Below, piece by piece: positions 9,213 to 17,283 of a stretch of 64,000 nt of DNA. The notes beneath the pieces are model-generated. The model was given only the letters and a program-made list of their open reading frames with translations, was not told the DNA's origin and ran no database searches. Numbering within the stretch: position 1 is the first letter of the stretch; every line of letters starts with the position of its first letter. The stretch is from Devosia sp. MC521 (GTDB lineage Bacteria > Pseudomonadota > Alphaproteobacteria > Rhizobiales > Devosiaceae), in NCBI RefSeq assembly GCF_014127105.1, contig NZ_CP059902.1, positions 2,944,001 through 3,008,000 of the forward strand, in the 5' to 3' direction. A program made the position numbers and the translations under genes.

Positions 9213-9488
9213 ATGAGCATTTCAGCGCTTTCATCCGCAGCGGGCACCTCCAGCTCTTTAGCAACGTCTACCGCGCGAAAGGGTGGCCTCGACACCGACG
9301 CCTTCCTGCGCCTCATGGTCGAACAGCTCCAAAACCAGAACCCGCTCGATCCGACTGACTCCAATCAGTTGCTGAGCCAGATGGTTTCCTACGCCAGCTA
9401 CAACGAACAGTCCGCGACCCGCGAAAGCATGGCCGAGCTGACCAAGCTCGTGAAGACCATCGCCACCTCCCTCGATATTCAAGTCTGA
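9213..9488 (+). CDS. flgD: Flagellar hook capping protein FlgD, short form
   Basis: 91 residues from the ATG at 9213, preceded by TTGGGG. It contains the FlgD N-terminal signature DTDAFLRLMVEQLQNQNPLDPTDS then QLLSQMVSYASYNEQ. It lacks the C-terminal Ig/Tudor-like domains of the enteric protein, as in other short alphaproteobacterial FlgD. FlgD caps the growing hook. An upstream start at 9141 would add 24 residues without family similarity. flgE begins 8 bases later. Confidence 0.88.
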   Translation: MSISALSSAAGTSSSLATSTARKGGLDTDAFLRLMVEQLQNQNPLDPTDSNQLLSQMVSYASYNEQSATRESMAELTKLVKTIATSLDIQV

Positions 9489-9496
9489 GTTATTAA

Positions 9497-10759
9497 ATGA
9501 GCCTTTCAGCAGCACTGGGCGCAGCCGTCACCGCCTTGAACTCGCAGAGCTCCGCCCTGTCGATCATCTCGACCAACTTGGCCAACAGCTCGACCAACGG
9601 TTACAAGTCCATCGACGCGAGCTTCGCCAGCCTCTTGTCCGGCGGCACGTCGAAGGCCAGCAATGGCACTGGTGGCGTATCGGTCGCTAGCCGTCAGAAC
9701 GTCCTATCGCAGGGCCTGCTCAGCCACTCGTCCAGCTCCACCAACATGGCGATCACCGGCAACGGTTTCTTCATCGTCTCGGGCGGGCAGGAATCGAAGG
9801 AACTTGGCTACACCCGTAACGGCGAATTCGGCGTCGACGAAGAAGGTTTCCTCGTCAACAATGGCCAGTATCTGATGGGCTGGGCAACCGACGCTTCTGG
9901 CGTCGTCACCGGCAGCGAAAGCGCTGACGCCCTCAGCTCGATCGACACCGACGCCATTGCAACCATTGCTTTGCCAACGTCGAACATGACGCTGATGGCC
10001 AACCTCCCAGCTGAAGCAGCTGACGGTTCGACCTTCACCTCCGCGCTCGAAATCTACGACAGCTTGGGCACTGCCGGCTCGATCGACGTCACCTGGACCA
10101 AGGTTGGCCCACGTGAATGGACGGCACAGTTTGCTGACCCAACCATGGCAGGCGGCGGCGCCGCAACAGGTACCGTAGCCAGCCCGGCTATTACCATCAA
10201 CTTCAACGCTGACGGCACACTGGCCAGCACCAACCCGAACCCACCAGAACTGCTCGTCACTGGTTGGGCCACTGGCGCTGCGGACTCGACCATTTCGCTG
10301 AACCTCGGCTCGCCGGGCACGTCGTCTGGCCTGAGCCAGTATTCGAGCGGCGCGACAACCCCAGCGGTTGAAGTGAAAAGCTCGCACGATGGTGTAGGCC
10401 TGGGCGCTCTGAGCGGCATCGAAGTAACCGACGCTGGTATCGTAAAGGCGCTTTACGATAACGGTCTGTCCCGCGCGATTTACAAGGTTCCACTGGCAAC
10501 CTTCTCGAACGCAAACGGCCTGACCGTTTCCGACGGTGGCGTTTATTACGCAACAACAACCTCGGGCAATGCAGCTCTGCGCACCGCAGGTGAAGGCGGC
10601 GCCGGGACCATCTCTGGCAGCCGTCTCGAAGTATCGACAACCGATACCAACTCTGAGTTCTCCAAGATGATGGCTGCGCAGCAAGCCTACTCGGGAGCCG
10701 CCCAGGTGATGTCGGCGGCGAACTCGATGTTCGACACGCTCATCTCCGCCGTTAGATGA
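9497..10759 (+). CDS. flgE: Flagellar hook protein FlgE
   Basis: 420 residues. The N-terminal rod/hook motif (LSIISTNLANSSTNGYKSIDASFASLL) and C-terminal FlgE motif (SEFSKMMAAQQAYSGAAQVMSAANSMFDTLISAVR) flank the FlaE-type beta domains, with GNGFFIVSGG and YTRNGEFGVDEEGFLVNN in between. It forms the universal joint between rod and filament. It follows flgD by 8 bases and overlaps the next gene by 4 bases (ATGA). Confidence 0.95.
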   Translation: MSLSAALGAAVTALNSQSSALSIISTNLANSSTNGYKSIDASFASLLSGGTSKASNGTGGVSVASRQNVLSQGLLSHSSSSTNMAITGNGFFIVSGGQESKELGYTRNGEFGVDEEGFLVNNGQYLMGWATDASGVVTGSESADALSSIDTDAIATIALPTSNMTLMANLPAEAADGSTFTSALEIYDSLGTAGSIDVTWTKVGPREWTAQFADPTMAGGGAATGTVASPAITINFNADGTLASTNPNPPELLVTGWATGAADSTISLNLGSPGTSSGLSQYSSGATTPAVEVKSSHDGVGLGALSGIEVTDAGIVKALYDNGLSRAIYKVPLATFSNANGLTVSDGGVYYATTTSGNAALRTAGEGGAGTISGSRLEVSTTDTNSEFSKMMAAQQAYSGAAQVMSAANSMFDTLISAVR

Positions 10760-11034
10760 GTTCTTCAGAACAAAAGGAAGACGCGCATTTTGCGCGTCTT
10801 GCCGTTCTGAAAGCCCAAATCGAACAAGAGTTCGGCGCGGGTAAGGAACCGCCCCCTGCCGAACGCGAAGCGCGCCTAATCGCGCTTCTCGCCTCAGTAC
10901 AGACCCTCATCGAAGACCTCTCGCACATGCGCGATGAAATCGGTGAGCAACTCCAGGGCTCCGCCAGTGGCCTTCTAGCCAATGCGGCGTACCGCTCTTC
11001 AGCCGGACTTGGAACGAACCGAAATGACCAGTGA
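10756..11034 (+). CDS. Uncharacterised small protein between flgE and flgN
   Basis: 92 residues, not recognised. It is mostly helical, with an acidic start (SSSEQKEDAHFARLAVLKAQIEQEF) and a helix about residues 38-70 (REARLIALLASVQTLIEDLSHMRDEIGEQL). There is no signal or membrane segment. It overlaps flgE by 4 bases and the FlgN-like gene by 11, so it is part of the operon and translationally coupled. By position it could be a chaperone or assembly factor for hook-associated proteins; no further claim is supported. Confidence 0.7.
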   Translation: MSSSEQKEDAHFARLAVLKAQIEQEFGAGKEPPPAEREARLIALLASVQTLIEDLSHMRDEIGEQLQGSASGLLANAAYRSSAGLGTNRNDQ

Positions 11035-11470
11035 ACAGACCGAACTCGACACTCAATTTGGCTTCCTGATCACTCTGATGACCGAACTGACGGCATTGCT
11101 GGACCGTGAAAACCGCGCCCTTGAGGCCGGACTGCGCACGTCTCTGGCTTTCGCTGCAGAGCGAACCCACGAGCGCAAGGCCGAACTCAGCGCCGAGTTG
11201 GAAACATGGGTTAGTCAGGTCCGCAGTGGTCAGATCAATCTCGGCTTGGCATCACCAGACGTCCGCGAGCAGGTCACCGCCAGCTCCGAAGCTCTTGACG
11301 CGGTCGTCAAAGAGAACATGGAGCGGCTGAAGGCGGGCATTGAAACCACCCGCACCCGCGTTGAGGCGATCATGAGCGCCATCCGCGAACAAGCAACTTC
11401 CGAAGGCGCCTATGATGCAACCGGCCGACGGGCCCGCATCTCCGACGCCCCATCAAGCCTATTGGTATAA
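11024..11470 (+). CDS. FlgN-like flagellar export chaperone
   Basis: 148 residues from the ATG at 11024. The helical N-terminal segment FLITLMTELTALLDRENRALEAG resembles the FlgN family, which binds FlgK and FlgL in the cytoplasm and pilots them to the export gate. The position immediately before flgK and flgL supports this. A longer start at 10982 adds 14 residues of poor quality. The middle is a long amphipathic helix rich in Glu, Arg and Ala, and the tail is probably disordered. The family assignment rests on the N-terminal pattern plus context. Confidence 0.72.
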   Translation: MTSEQTELDTQFGFLITLMTELTALLDRENRALEAGLRTSLAFAAERTHERKAELSAELETWVSQVRSGQINLGLASPDVREQVTASSEALDAVVKENMERLKAGIETTRTRVEAIMSAIREQATSEGAYDATGRRARISDAPSSLLV

Positions 11471-11481
11471 GGTCTCGCGCA

Positions 11482-13203
11482 ATGTCGTTTGCTGCAATCC
11501 GTAATACCGCAACCAGCGCACTCGCCTCGTCCCAGGTGAATATGCAGATTGCGGCGTCAAATATCGCCAACGCAGATACCGCTGGGTACACGCGAAAAAC
11601 CGGCACCCAATTGATGACCGCCACAGGCGGTTTGGGAGCCGGTGTTGAAGTCGCCTCAGTCAGTGGCTCAGCCGATAAATATCTGCTCAAAAGCCTCAAT
11701 GCAGCAACCAGCGAACTCGCTTCAGCATCCGCTCTGAAGCAGTTCGCCGATCGCGTTCAGGCCCTGTTTGGCACCATCTCTAGCGATGGCTCGAGCAACA
11801 CGCTCGCTAACCACGTATCGGCTTTTGAAACCGCGCTGGCTCAGCTCTCTGGCACCCCGGAAAGCCAGACCTTGCAGGTTCAGCTTGTCGACACGCTCGA
11901 CACTCTGGTCAGCAATCTGCGCGCCATCTCCACCGGCACCCAGAGCCTGCGCGCCAGCGCGGACGAAGGCATTGCCGACGGCGTTACCACGGTCAATCAG
12001 CGCCTCGAAGCCATCCACGCGCTGAACAAAGACATTAAGCAAGCTGCAGCCCGTGGCGACATGACGGCAGATCTCGAAGATCGCCGCGCCGTAGCGCTTC
12101 AAGACATTGCCGCTGAAATGAACGTTTCGGCCTATGTCGGCCCAGACAACACCATGAAGATTTACACCGCCTCTGGTGCAGCCCTTCTCGATGGCACGGT
12201 CCATAAGCTGAACTACACCGGCTCGGCTTTCGTCACGACCGAAACGGTCTTCAGCCCGATCATGTTGGACGGCAAGAACGTCACCAGCGCGATCACCTCT
12301 GGCAAGATTGGCGCGCAGCTCTATCAGCGCGACGTCAACCTGCCCGCGACCCAGGCCGAGATTGATACCTTCGCGCAGTCGCTGATCGAAAGCGTCAACG
12401 CGGCCTACAATCAGGGCACCAGCCTGCCTGCCCCGTCCAGCGTCACCAGCAACGCCCAAGTTGTTGGCACCGACGCGCTCAACGGTAACGGCACTTTCCG
12501 CGTCGCCGAGATCAATCCTGACGGCACGCTGGTCGCCTACAGCGACTTCGACCTTGCGAACTATGCAACGTTCGACGATTTCGCAGCAGCGATCGATGCC
12601 GTACCAGGACTTGATGCCAGCATTGACGCGAGCGGCAAATTCTCCATCAGCTCGACTGCTGGCAATGGCATCTCCTTCGCCGATATTTCGAGCGACATTG
12701 GTGGCAAGGGCGTTTCCGCCGCTTTCGGGTTTAACGATCTGATCGTTGGAACCGATGGCCGCAACGTCGCCGTTCGCGCTGACATCCGTGCTGCGCCGAC
12801 CGGGCTGTCGACAGCCTCACTCAGCACGGACGATCCGCTCGTCGTCGGCGCCGGCGCCGCTGGCGTCTCGCCTGCCCTCGCTAAGACCCTCCAAAAGAGC
12901 GTCACCGATAAGCATGATTTCCCCGCCGCTGGTGGCCTCGCCGCAGCCTCGTCAAGCTTTGCCTCATACGCTGGCCTGATCGCCTCGCGCTCAGCCATCA
13001 GCGCGAGCACAGCTGGCAACACGCTCGACAGCAAGCAGAACACCTACGAGACCCTCACCACCGCCATTTCCGCACAAAGCGGCGTAAACGTTGATGAAGA
13101 AATCGCCCGCGTTTCTGAGCTTGAGCAGCAATACACCACTGCAGCCCAACTGCTGCAGGTCCTCAATGACATGTTCGATGCCCTTCTGGGCGTTGTGAAG
13201 TAA
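11482..13203 (+). CDS. flgK: Flagellar hook-associated protein 1 FlgK
   Basis: 573 residues. The N-terminal flagellar rod motif (ALASSQVNMQIAASNIANADTAGYTRK) and C-terminal helix (SGVNVDEEIARVSELEQQYTTAAQLLQVLNDMFDALLGVVK) are the FlgK signatures, with the D2/D3 beta region between. FlgK joins the hook to the filament. It starts 11 bases after the FlgN-like gene, and flgL follows at 14 bases. Confidence 0.93.
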   Translation: MSFAAIRNTATSALASSQVNMQIAASNIANADTAGYTRKTGTQLMTATGGLGAGVEVASVSGSADKYLLKSLNAATSELASASALKQFADRVQALFGTISSDGSSNTLANHVSAFETALAQLSGTPESQTLQVQLVDTLDTLVSNLRAISTGTQSLRASADEGIADGVTTVNQRLEAIHALNKDIKQAAARGDMTADLEDRRAVALQDIAAEMNVSAYVGPDNTMKIYTASGAALLDGTVHKLNYTGSAFVTTETVFSPIMLDGKNVTSAITSGKIGAQLYQRDVNLPATQAEIDTFAQSLIESVNAAYNQGTSLPAPSSVTSNAQVVGTDALNGNGTFRVAEINPDGTLVAYSDFDLANYATFDDFAAAIDAVPGLDASIDASGKFSISSTAGNGISFADISSDIGGKGVSAAFGFNDLIVGTDGRNVAVRADIRAAPTGLSTASLSTDDPLVVGAGAAGVSPALAKTLQKSVTDKHDFPAAGGLAAASSSFASYAGLIASRSAISASTAGNTLDSKQNTYETLTTAISAQSGVNVDEEIARVSELEQQYTTAAQLLQVLNDMFDALLGVVK

Positions 13204-13217
13204 GGGAGGCACTTCGC

Positions 13218-14129
13218 ATGGCAATGCGCGTAGCGACGTTCGCTCTAAATGACCGGATGCTCTCAGCATCCCTACAAACCCAGTCCCGCATGGCGGAAAT
13301 GCAGATGCAGCAAGCGAGTGGCATTAAGTCCAACGCGCTTGGTGAATATGGCGCCAGCGGCAAGGTCCTGATTGATCTCGAAATCTCTCTGGCCCGCTCG
13401 CAGACCTACACAGCATCAGCCCAGGAAGCGTCGAGCCGTGTTGCCGTCATGTACGGCATCATGGACACCGTCAACGAACTGCTGAGCAATTTCCGTGTGG
13501 CGTTGGCCGGCATCAAGAGCGTCAATTCCGATGCCGAGACGCGGGCATCTCTCGCCAACAATGCATCCTTCACGATGACCGAATTGGGTGCTCTGCTCAA
13601 TTCCCAGTACGAGGGCCGCTATCTCTTCGGCGGTAGCGCAACGACCACTCTTCCGGTCGATTTGGCCAACTACACTCTTGCAGATCCTACCCAGCCCTAT
13701 ACCGACTACTACATGGGCAACGACGCCTTGGCGTCGGCTCAGGTCTCGGCAGAACAGTCGGTAAGTTATGGCGTTGCGGCGAGCGATCCAGCTTTTGAAA
13801 AGGCCTTCCGCGCGCTGTCCATTATCGCCGATACAAACGGCGTTTTTGGCGCGACCACCGTTGATGACTCGCTGAACCTGATCATGGGAGCGATCAACAA
13901 CGCAGCGGGCGTGCAGGGCACTCTCTCGCTCAATGCTGCAGCACTCGAACGCTCAGTTCGCCGCGAAGAAGATTTCCAGGAAATGTTCAAAGCGGATCTG
14001 TCAGGTGTTCGCGACGTCGACGTCACCCAGGTGGCGGTACGCCTCACATCCTATGAAATGCAGTTGCAAGCGTCCTTCGCCACCATGGCAAAGGTCAGCA
14101 ATCTGAGCCTGCTCGACTACCTGCGGTAA
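13218..14129 (+). CDS. flgL: Flagellar hook-associated protein 3 FlgL
   Basis: 303 residues with flagellin-like helical ends. The N-terminal part is RMLSASLQTQSRMAEMQMQQASGIKSN. The middle has the FlgL motif LNSQYEGRYLFGGSAT, and the C-terminal helix is VAVRLTSYEMQLQASFATMAKVSNLSLLDYLR. It forms the second hook-filament junction ring. GGGAGG lies upstream of the ATG. flbT follows after 5 bases. Confidence 0.93.
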   Translation: MAMRVATFALNDRMLSASLQTQSRMAEMQMQQASGIKSNALGEYGASGKVLIDLEISLARSQTYTASAQEASSRVAVMYGIMDTVNELLSNFRVALAGIKSVNSDAETRASLANNASFTMTELGALLNSQYEGRYLFGGSATTTLPVDLANYTLADPTQPYTDYYMGNDALASAQVSAEQSVSYGVAASDPAFEKAFRALSIIADTNGVFGATTVDDSLNLIMGAINNAAGVQGTLSLNAAALERSVRREEDFQEMFKADLSGVRDVDVTQVAVRLTSYEMQLQASFATMAKVSNLSLLDYLR

Positions 14130-14134
14130 GAACC

Positions 14135-14572
14135 ATGTCCCTCAAGCTCACCCTCAAGCCCGGCGAAAGCGTTCTCATCGGCGACACGCGTGTAGAGATT
14201 GTCTCACGCGGATCATCTACGCTGTTGATCAGTGGGAGCGTGCCCGTGCTACGGGGTGAGTTTGCTGTGGATGCTGATACCGCGCAGGATACGCCCTCTC
14301 AGTTGCGCCTTGTGCTGCAGAAAATGTATCTCGATGCCAATGTCGCCACCCATCACGATGCGTATTTCCAGGTGGTTGGCGACATGTTGGCCGAGTACCC
14401 GAACTCGGTCCCCTTTATCACCGAGATCAATCGCTGTCTGATGACGGGCGACGTCTATCGCGCCATCAAAATCGCCAAGGAATACCTTGCCGATATGAAC
14501 GCGCCTGCCGACAAGTGGATGCTGAGCGGCCCCGAGCCGAAACTCGCTCCTCAGCGCACCAACGCCGCTTAA
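14135..14572 (+). CDS. flbT: FlbT, post-transcriptional regulator of flagellin
   Basis: 145 residues. Family features are MSLKLTLKPGESVLIGD at the N-terminus and LRLVLQKMYLDANVATHHDAYFQVVGDM further on. In Caulobacter FlbT binds the 5' part of flagellin mRNA and lowers its stability when hook assembly is blocked; it often works with FlaF. No FlaF gene is seen next to it. It is last in the flgD-flbT operon. Its end overlaps the 3' end of the convergent GntR gene by 4 bases. Confidence 0.9.
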   Translation: MSLKLTLKPGESVLIGDTRVEIVSRGSSTLLISGSVPVLRGEFAVDADTAQDTPSQLRLVLQKMYLDANVATHHDAYFQVVGDMLAEYPNSVPFITEINRCLMTGDVYRAIKIAKEYLADMNAPADKWMLSGPEPKLAPQRTNAA

Positions 14573-15309
14573 TCAATCGAGCGCAAACGCAGCAGATGGA
14601 CGCGCATTGCGTCCTCTGCCTTATCGGGCTCGCGCGCTTCGATATGGTCCAAAATTTCGGCATGATCACAATCAATATCATGCCAGAGGTGAGGTCGCCC
14701 CGGACTGCTCTTGGCGCAATGGGCAAAGATGCGCCACACTGGCGGCGCGATAACAGCCATCAAACGGTTACCCGCCGCCTCCATCACGGCCTGATGGAAA
14801 TCCACACTGTGATCGGTGCGCTCACTCAGCACCTTACCGCGCTCAACGCTGCGCGCCGCAAGCCGAATGCGCTCAAGGTCTTGCTCTGTCCGACGCTCCG
14901 CCGCCCAACGCGCTGCAGGCAGTTCTAATGCCAGACGAGTCTCCAGAATCTCGGCTTCCGAAATCTGCTCCCCCGCGGTCATGAGACCGAGGCCGTTTTC
15001 AATATTGGCCTGCACAAAGCTCACATCGGGAATGACGACGAATGTGCCGCCGGTGATTCCCCGCGACGTCTGCACCAATCCCTGCGAGCTCAACACCCGA
15101 AGCGCCTCTCTAGTAGTGTTCCGACTGACGCCAAAATTGGCAGACAGCTGAGCCTCCGAAGGCAGTTGCTCTCCCGGTTGCAGCGCGCCTTGCAGGATTA
15201 AGTCCCGCAATTGCTCAGCAATCTGCAAATAAGCACTCTGCACCTTGCGCACGGCCAAAGCCTTACCCTTGGTTGGTTTTTCTATCAAAGAAGCCCCCAA
15301 AATCAGCAT
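14569..15309 (-). CDS. GntR-family regulator, FadR/FCD type
   Basis: 246 residues from the ATG at 15309, preceded by CAGGG; a GTG at 15327 is the alternative. The winged helix-turn-helix spans about residues 20-90 (LPSEAQLSANFGVSRNTTREALRVLSSQGLV). The all-helical FCD ligand domain follows, with likely metal-binding residues (DFHQAVMEAAGN) near the C-terminal half. It is divergent from the peptide-type ABC operon starting at 15465 and is the obvious candidate regulator of it. An AT-rich palindrome lies in the shared gap. The effector is unknown. Confidence 0.88.
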   Translation of the reverse strand: MLILGASLIEKPTKGKALAVRKVQSAYLQIAEQLRDLILQGALQPGEQLPSEAQLSANFGVSRNTTREALRVLSSQGLVQTSRGITGGTFVVIPDVSFVQANIENGLGLMTAGEQISEAEILETRLALELPAARWAAERRTEQDLERIRLAARSVERGKVLSERTDHSVDFHQAVMEAAGNRLMAVIAPPVWRIFAHCAKSSPGRPHLWHDIDCDHAEILDHIEAREPDKAEDAMRVHLLRLRSID

Positions 15310-15334
15310 TCCGGCCCTGCACGGCACAGCGCGC

Positions 15335-15349
15335 GATTAAATTTTAATC
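15335..15349. promoter_or_regulatory. AT-rich palindrome between GntR gene and ABC operon
   Basis: GATTAA, three bases, TTAATC: perfect 6-bp arms in the divergent gap, 25 bases before the GntR start codon. A plausible operator for autoregulation and control of the operon, though an AT-rich palindrome can occur by chance. Confidence 0.4.
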
Positions 15350-15432
15350 ACAACGATTTCATGCTCATCATTTAAACTTTTTTTCGCCTCCCGGACAGCT
15401 TTTTTGTTGCCGGGGTGCGAGATAGCCCCTTA

Positions 15433-15459
15433 GCCTCTAATTGTTGGACATTTAGAGGC
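15433..15459 (+). promoter_or_regulatory. Inverted repeat overlapping the ribosome site of the ABC operon
   Basis: GCCTCTAA, ten bases, TTAGAGGC: perfect 8-bp arms. The right arm contains the GAGG ribosome-binding site of the first permease gene (ATG at 15465). In RNA this hairpin would hide the ribosome site; in DNA it could be an operator. Confidence 0.5.
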
Positions 15460-15464
15460 GAGCG

Positions 15465-16382
15465 ATGCCACGCTATATTCTCACCCGTATTGCATGGGGT
15501 CTGTTGACCCTGCTGGCAATCCTTACCTTCGTGTTTTTTCTGGCGCGAATGACCGGCGACCCGGTCCGTTTGCTGCTGCCAGACCAAGCCACACAGGCCG
15601 ATGTCGATGCCATGCGCGAGACGCTCGGGCTTAATCGTCCTGTTGTAGAACAATACTTCGACTTCATGGCGAAGGCCGTCACCGGCGATCTGGGTGACTC
15701 TCTGCGTCAGCAGCGTCCCGCCCTCGAAATCGTGCTGGAGCGCCTCCCCGCGACCTTAGAACTCGCGATCACATCCTTTGTCATCGGCTTTGCCGTTGCG
15801 CTGCTTCTGGCGGTCTTAGGCGAAGTGACGGGCAATCGTCGCCTGCGCAACGGCCTCCTGTGGGTCGCAACATTCCGCCAGTCGGTGCCGCCCTATCTTT
15901 TCGGCATCCTGCTCATTCTCATCCTCTCGGTGAATATGGGCGTCTTGCCCGCCATCGGCCGCAATTCCACCGCCAGCTATGTCATCCCAGTTCTGACCAT
16001 GGCGACATTTGAAATCGCGCTCTACCTGCGCCTCTTCAACACCTTCTTTGATGAGATGCGGCGTAACGATTGGGTCCGCACGGCCATTGCCAAGGGCATC
16101 AGCCGCAACCGCCTCGTTTTCCGCCACATGCTGCCAAATGCCATTCTGCCGGTCATCACGGTCGCAGGCATCAATCTGGGCATCCTCATCGGCGGCACTG
16201 TGGTGCTGGAGATGGTGTTCAATTGGCCGGGCATGGGACGTCTGATCGTCCAGGGCGTCACCCAGCGTGATTACCCCATCGTGCAGGCCGGCGTGGTCGT
16301 CACCGCTGCTGTGTTCATCCTCATCAACATCGTAGTCGACATTCTCTATGCGGTCCTCGATCCGCGCGTGAGGCTCTCATGA
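15465..16382 (+). CDS. Peptide-type ABC transporter permease (DppB/OppB-like)
   Basis: 305 residues with about six membrane helices. The N-terminal MPRYILTRIAWGLLTLLAILTFVFFLA is typical of DppB-type subunits, and the EAA coupling loop is near residues 200-225 (DWVRTAIAKGISRNRLVFRHMLPNA). It forms the inner-membrane channel with the next gene. First gene of an operon coding for permease, permease, binding protein, hydrolase, MFS carrier and fused ATPase. The exact substrate (di- or oligopeptide, or another class-5 solute) is not fixed by sequence. Confidence 0.92.
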   Translation: MPRYILTRIAWGLLTLLAILTFVFFLARMTGDPVRLLLPDQATQADVDAMRETLGLNRPVVEQYFDFMAKAVTGDLGDSLRQQRPALEIVLERLPATLELAITSFVIGFAVALLLAVLGEVTGNRRLRNGLLWVATFRQSVPPYLFGILLILILSVNMGVLPAIGRNSTASYVIPVLTMATFEIALYLRLFNTFFDEMRRNDWVRTAIAKGISRNRLVFRHMLPNAILPVITVAGINLGILIGGTVVLEMVFNWPGMGRLIVQGVTQRDYPIVQAGVVVTAAVFILINIVVDILYAVLDPRVRLS

Positions 16383-17236
16383 CCCCAACATCTGTCACGC
16401 CCGAAAAGACCACCAAAACTATCCGCCTGCCCCGCCTGCCCTTTTCTCTTTGGATCGCAATCATCATGCTCGCCGGTGTTCTGGCGCTCATGGCCTTGGT
16501 GCCCCTGTGGTCCGGGTTTGATCCCAATAAGCAGAGCCTGTTCTTTGCGCTCGAACCCGCCTTCACCAATCCGGCGCACCCGCTGGGCACCGACGCTCTG
16601 GGCCGCGATATCCTGAGCCGCCTGTCGGTCGCGGCCAGTGTCTCTGTTCTGGTCGCTCTAGGTGCCGTGTGCATCTCGGCCGTCATCGGCATCGTCATTG
16701 GCCTCTTGGCCGGTTGGATGCGCGGCCCGGTCGACAGCCTCCTCATGGCGCTGGGCAATGTGCAATTGGCTATCCCAACTGTTCTTCTGCTCATCGTTCT
16801 GGTCGCCGCCCTCGGCTCAAGCCCGCTTTTGCTGGTGATCCTCCTCGGTTGCGTCAACTGGGTCGGTTATGGTCGCGTCGTCCGGGCTCAGGTCATCTCG
16901 CTGCGGGAGCGCGAATTCATCACCGCCGTCACTACGGCCGGTGGCTCCAGCTGGTGGATCATGCGCAAGCATCTCCTGCCCAATGTTCTGCCCGCTGTGC
17001 TCGTGCTCGCCGCTTTCGATGTCGGCGTCATCATCACCGTTGAATCCTCCCTCAGCTTCATTGGTCTGGGCATCCAGCCTCCGACCCCGAGCCTGGGTCT
17101 GATGATCAGCGAAGGTCAGCGTTATCTGCAGACCAATTTGCCGCTCACCCTCCTGCCGGCCTTGGTCATCTTCTTCCTCATCGGCGGCATTCAGTTCGCC
17201 TCCCAATCCCTCAATCGCGCCCCGTCTCGCGGTTGA
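16379..17236 (+). CDS. Peptide-type ABC transporter permease (DppC/OppC-like)
   Basis: 285 residues. It has a cytoplasmic N-terminal tail, then about six membrane helices. The DppC hallmark HPLGTDALGRDILSRL comes after the first periplasmic segment, and the EAA loop is near residues 175-205 (REREFITAVTTAGGSSWWIMRKHLLPN). It overlaps the upstream permease gene by 4 bases and partners it in the channel. Confidence 0.92.
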   Translation: MTPTSVTPEKTTKTIRLPRLPFSLWIAIIMLAGVLALMALVPLWSGFDPNKQSLFFALEPAFTNPAHPLGTDALGRDILSRLSVAASVSVLVALGAVCISAVIGIVIGLLAGWMRGPVDSLLMALGNVQLAIPTVLLLIVLVAALGSSPLLLVILLGCVNWVGYGRVVRAQVISLREREFITAVTTAGGSSWWIMRKHLLPNVLPAVLVLAAFDVGVIITVESSLSFIGLGIQPPTPSLGLMISEGQRYLQTNLPLTLLPALVIFFLIGGIQFASQSLNRAPSRG

Positions 17237-17283
17237 GCTTCCGCCCTTCCGTTTCCTCCACCTACCCAACACTGGAGAACACT

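Noticed and set aside
9704..10684. 326-codon open frame antisense to flgE
   Set aside because: Lies wholly opposite a well-supported flgE; composition is the reverse complement of biased codons, with no ribosome site or family pattern.
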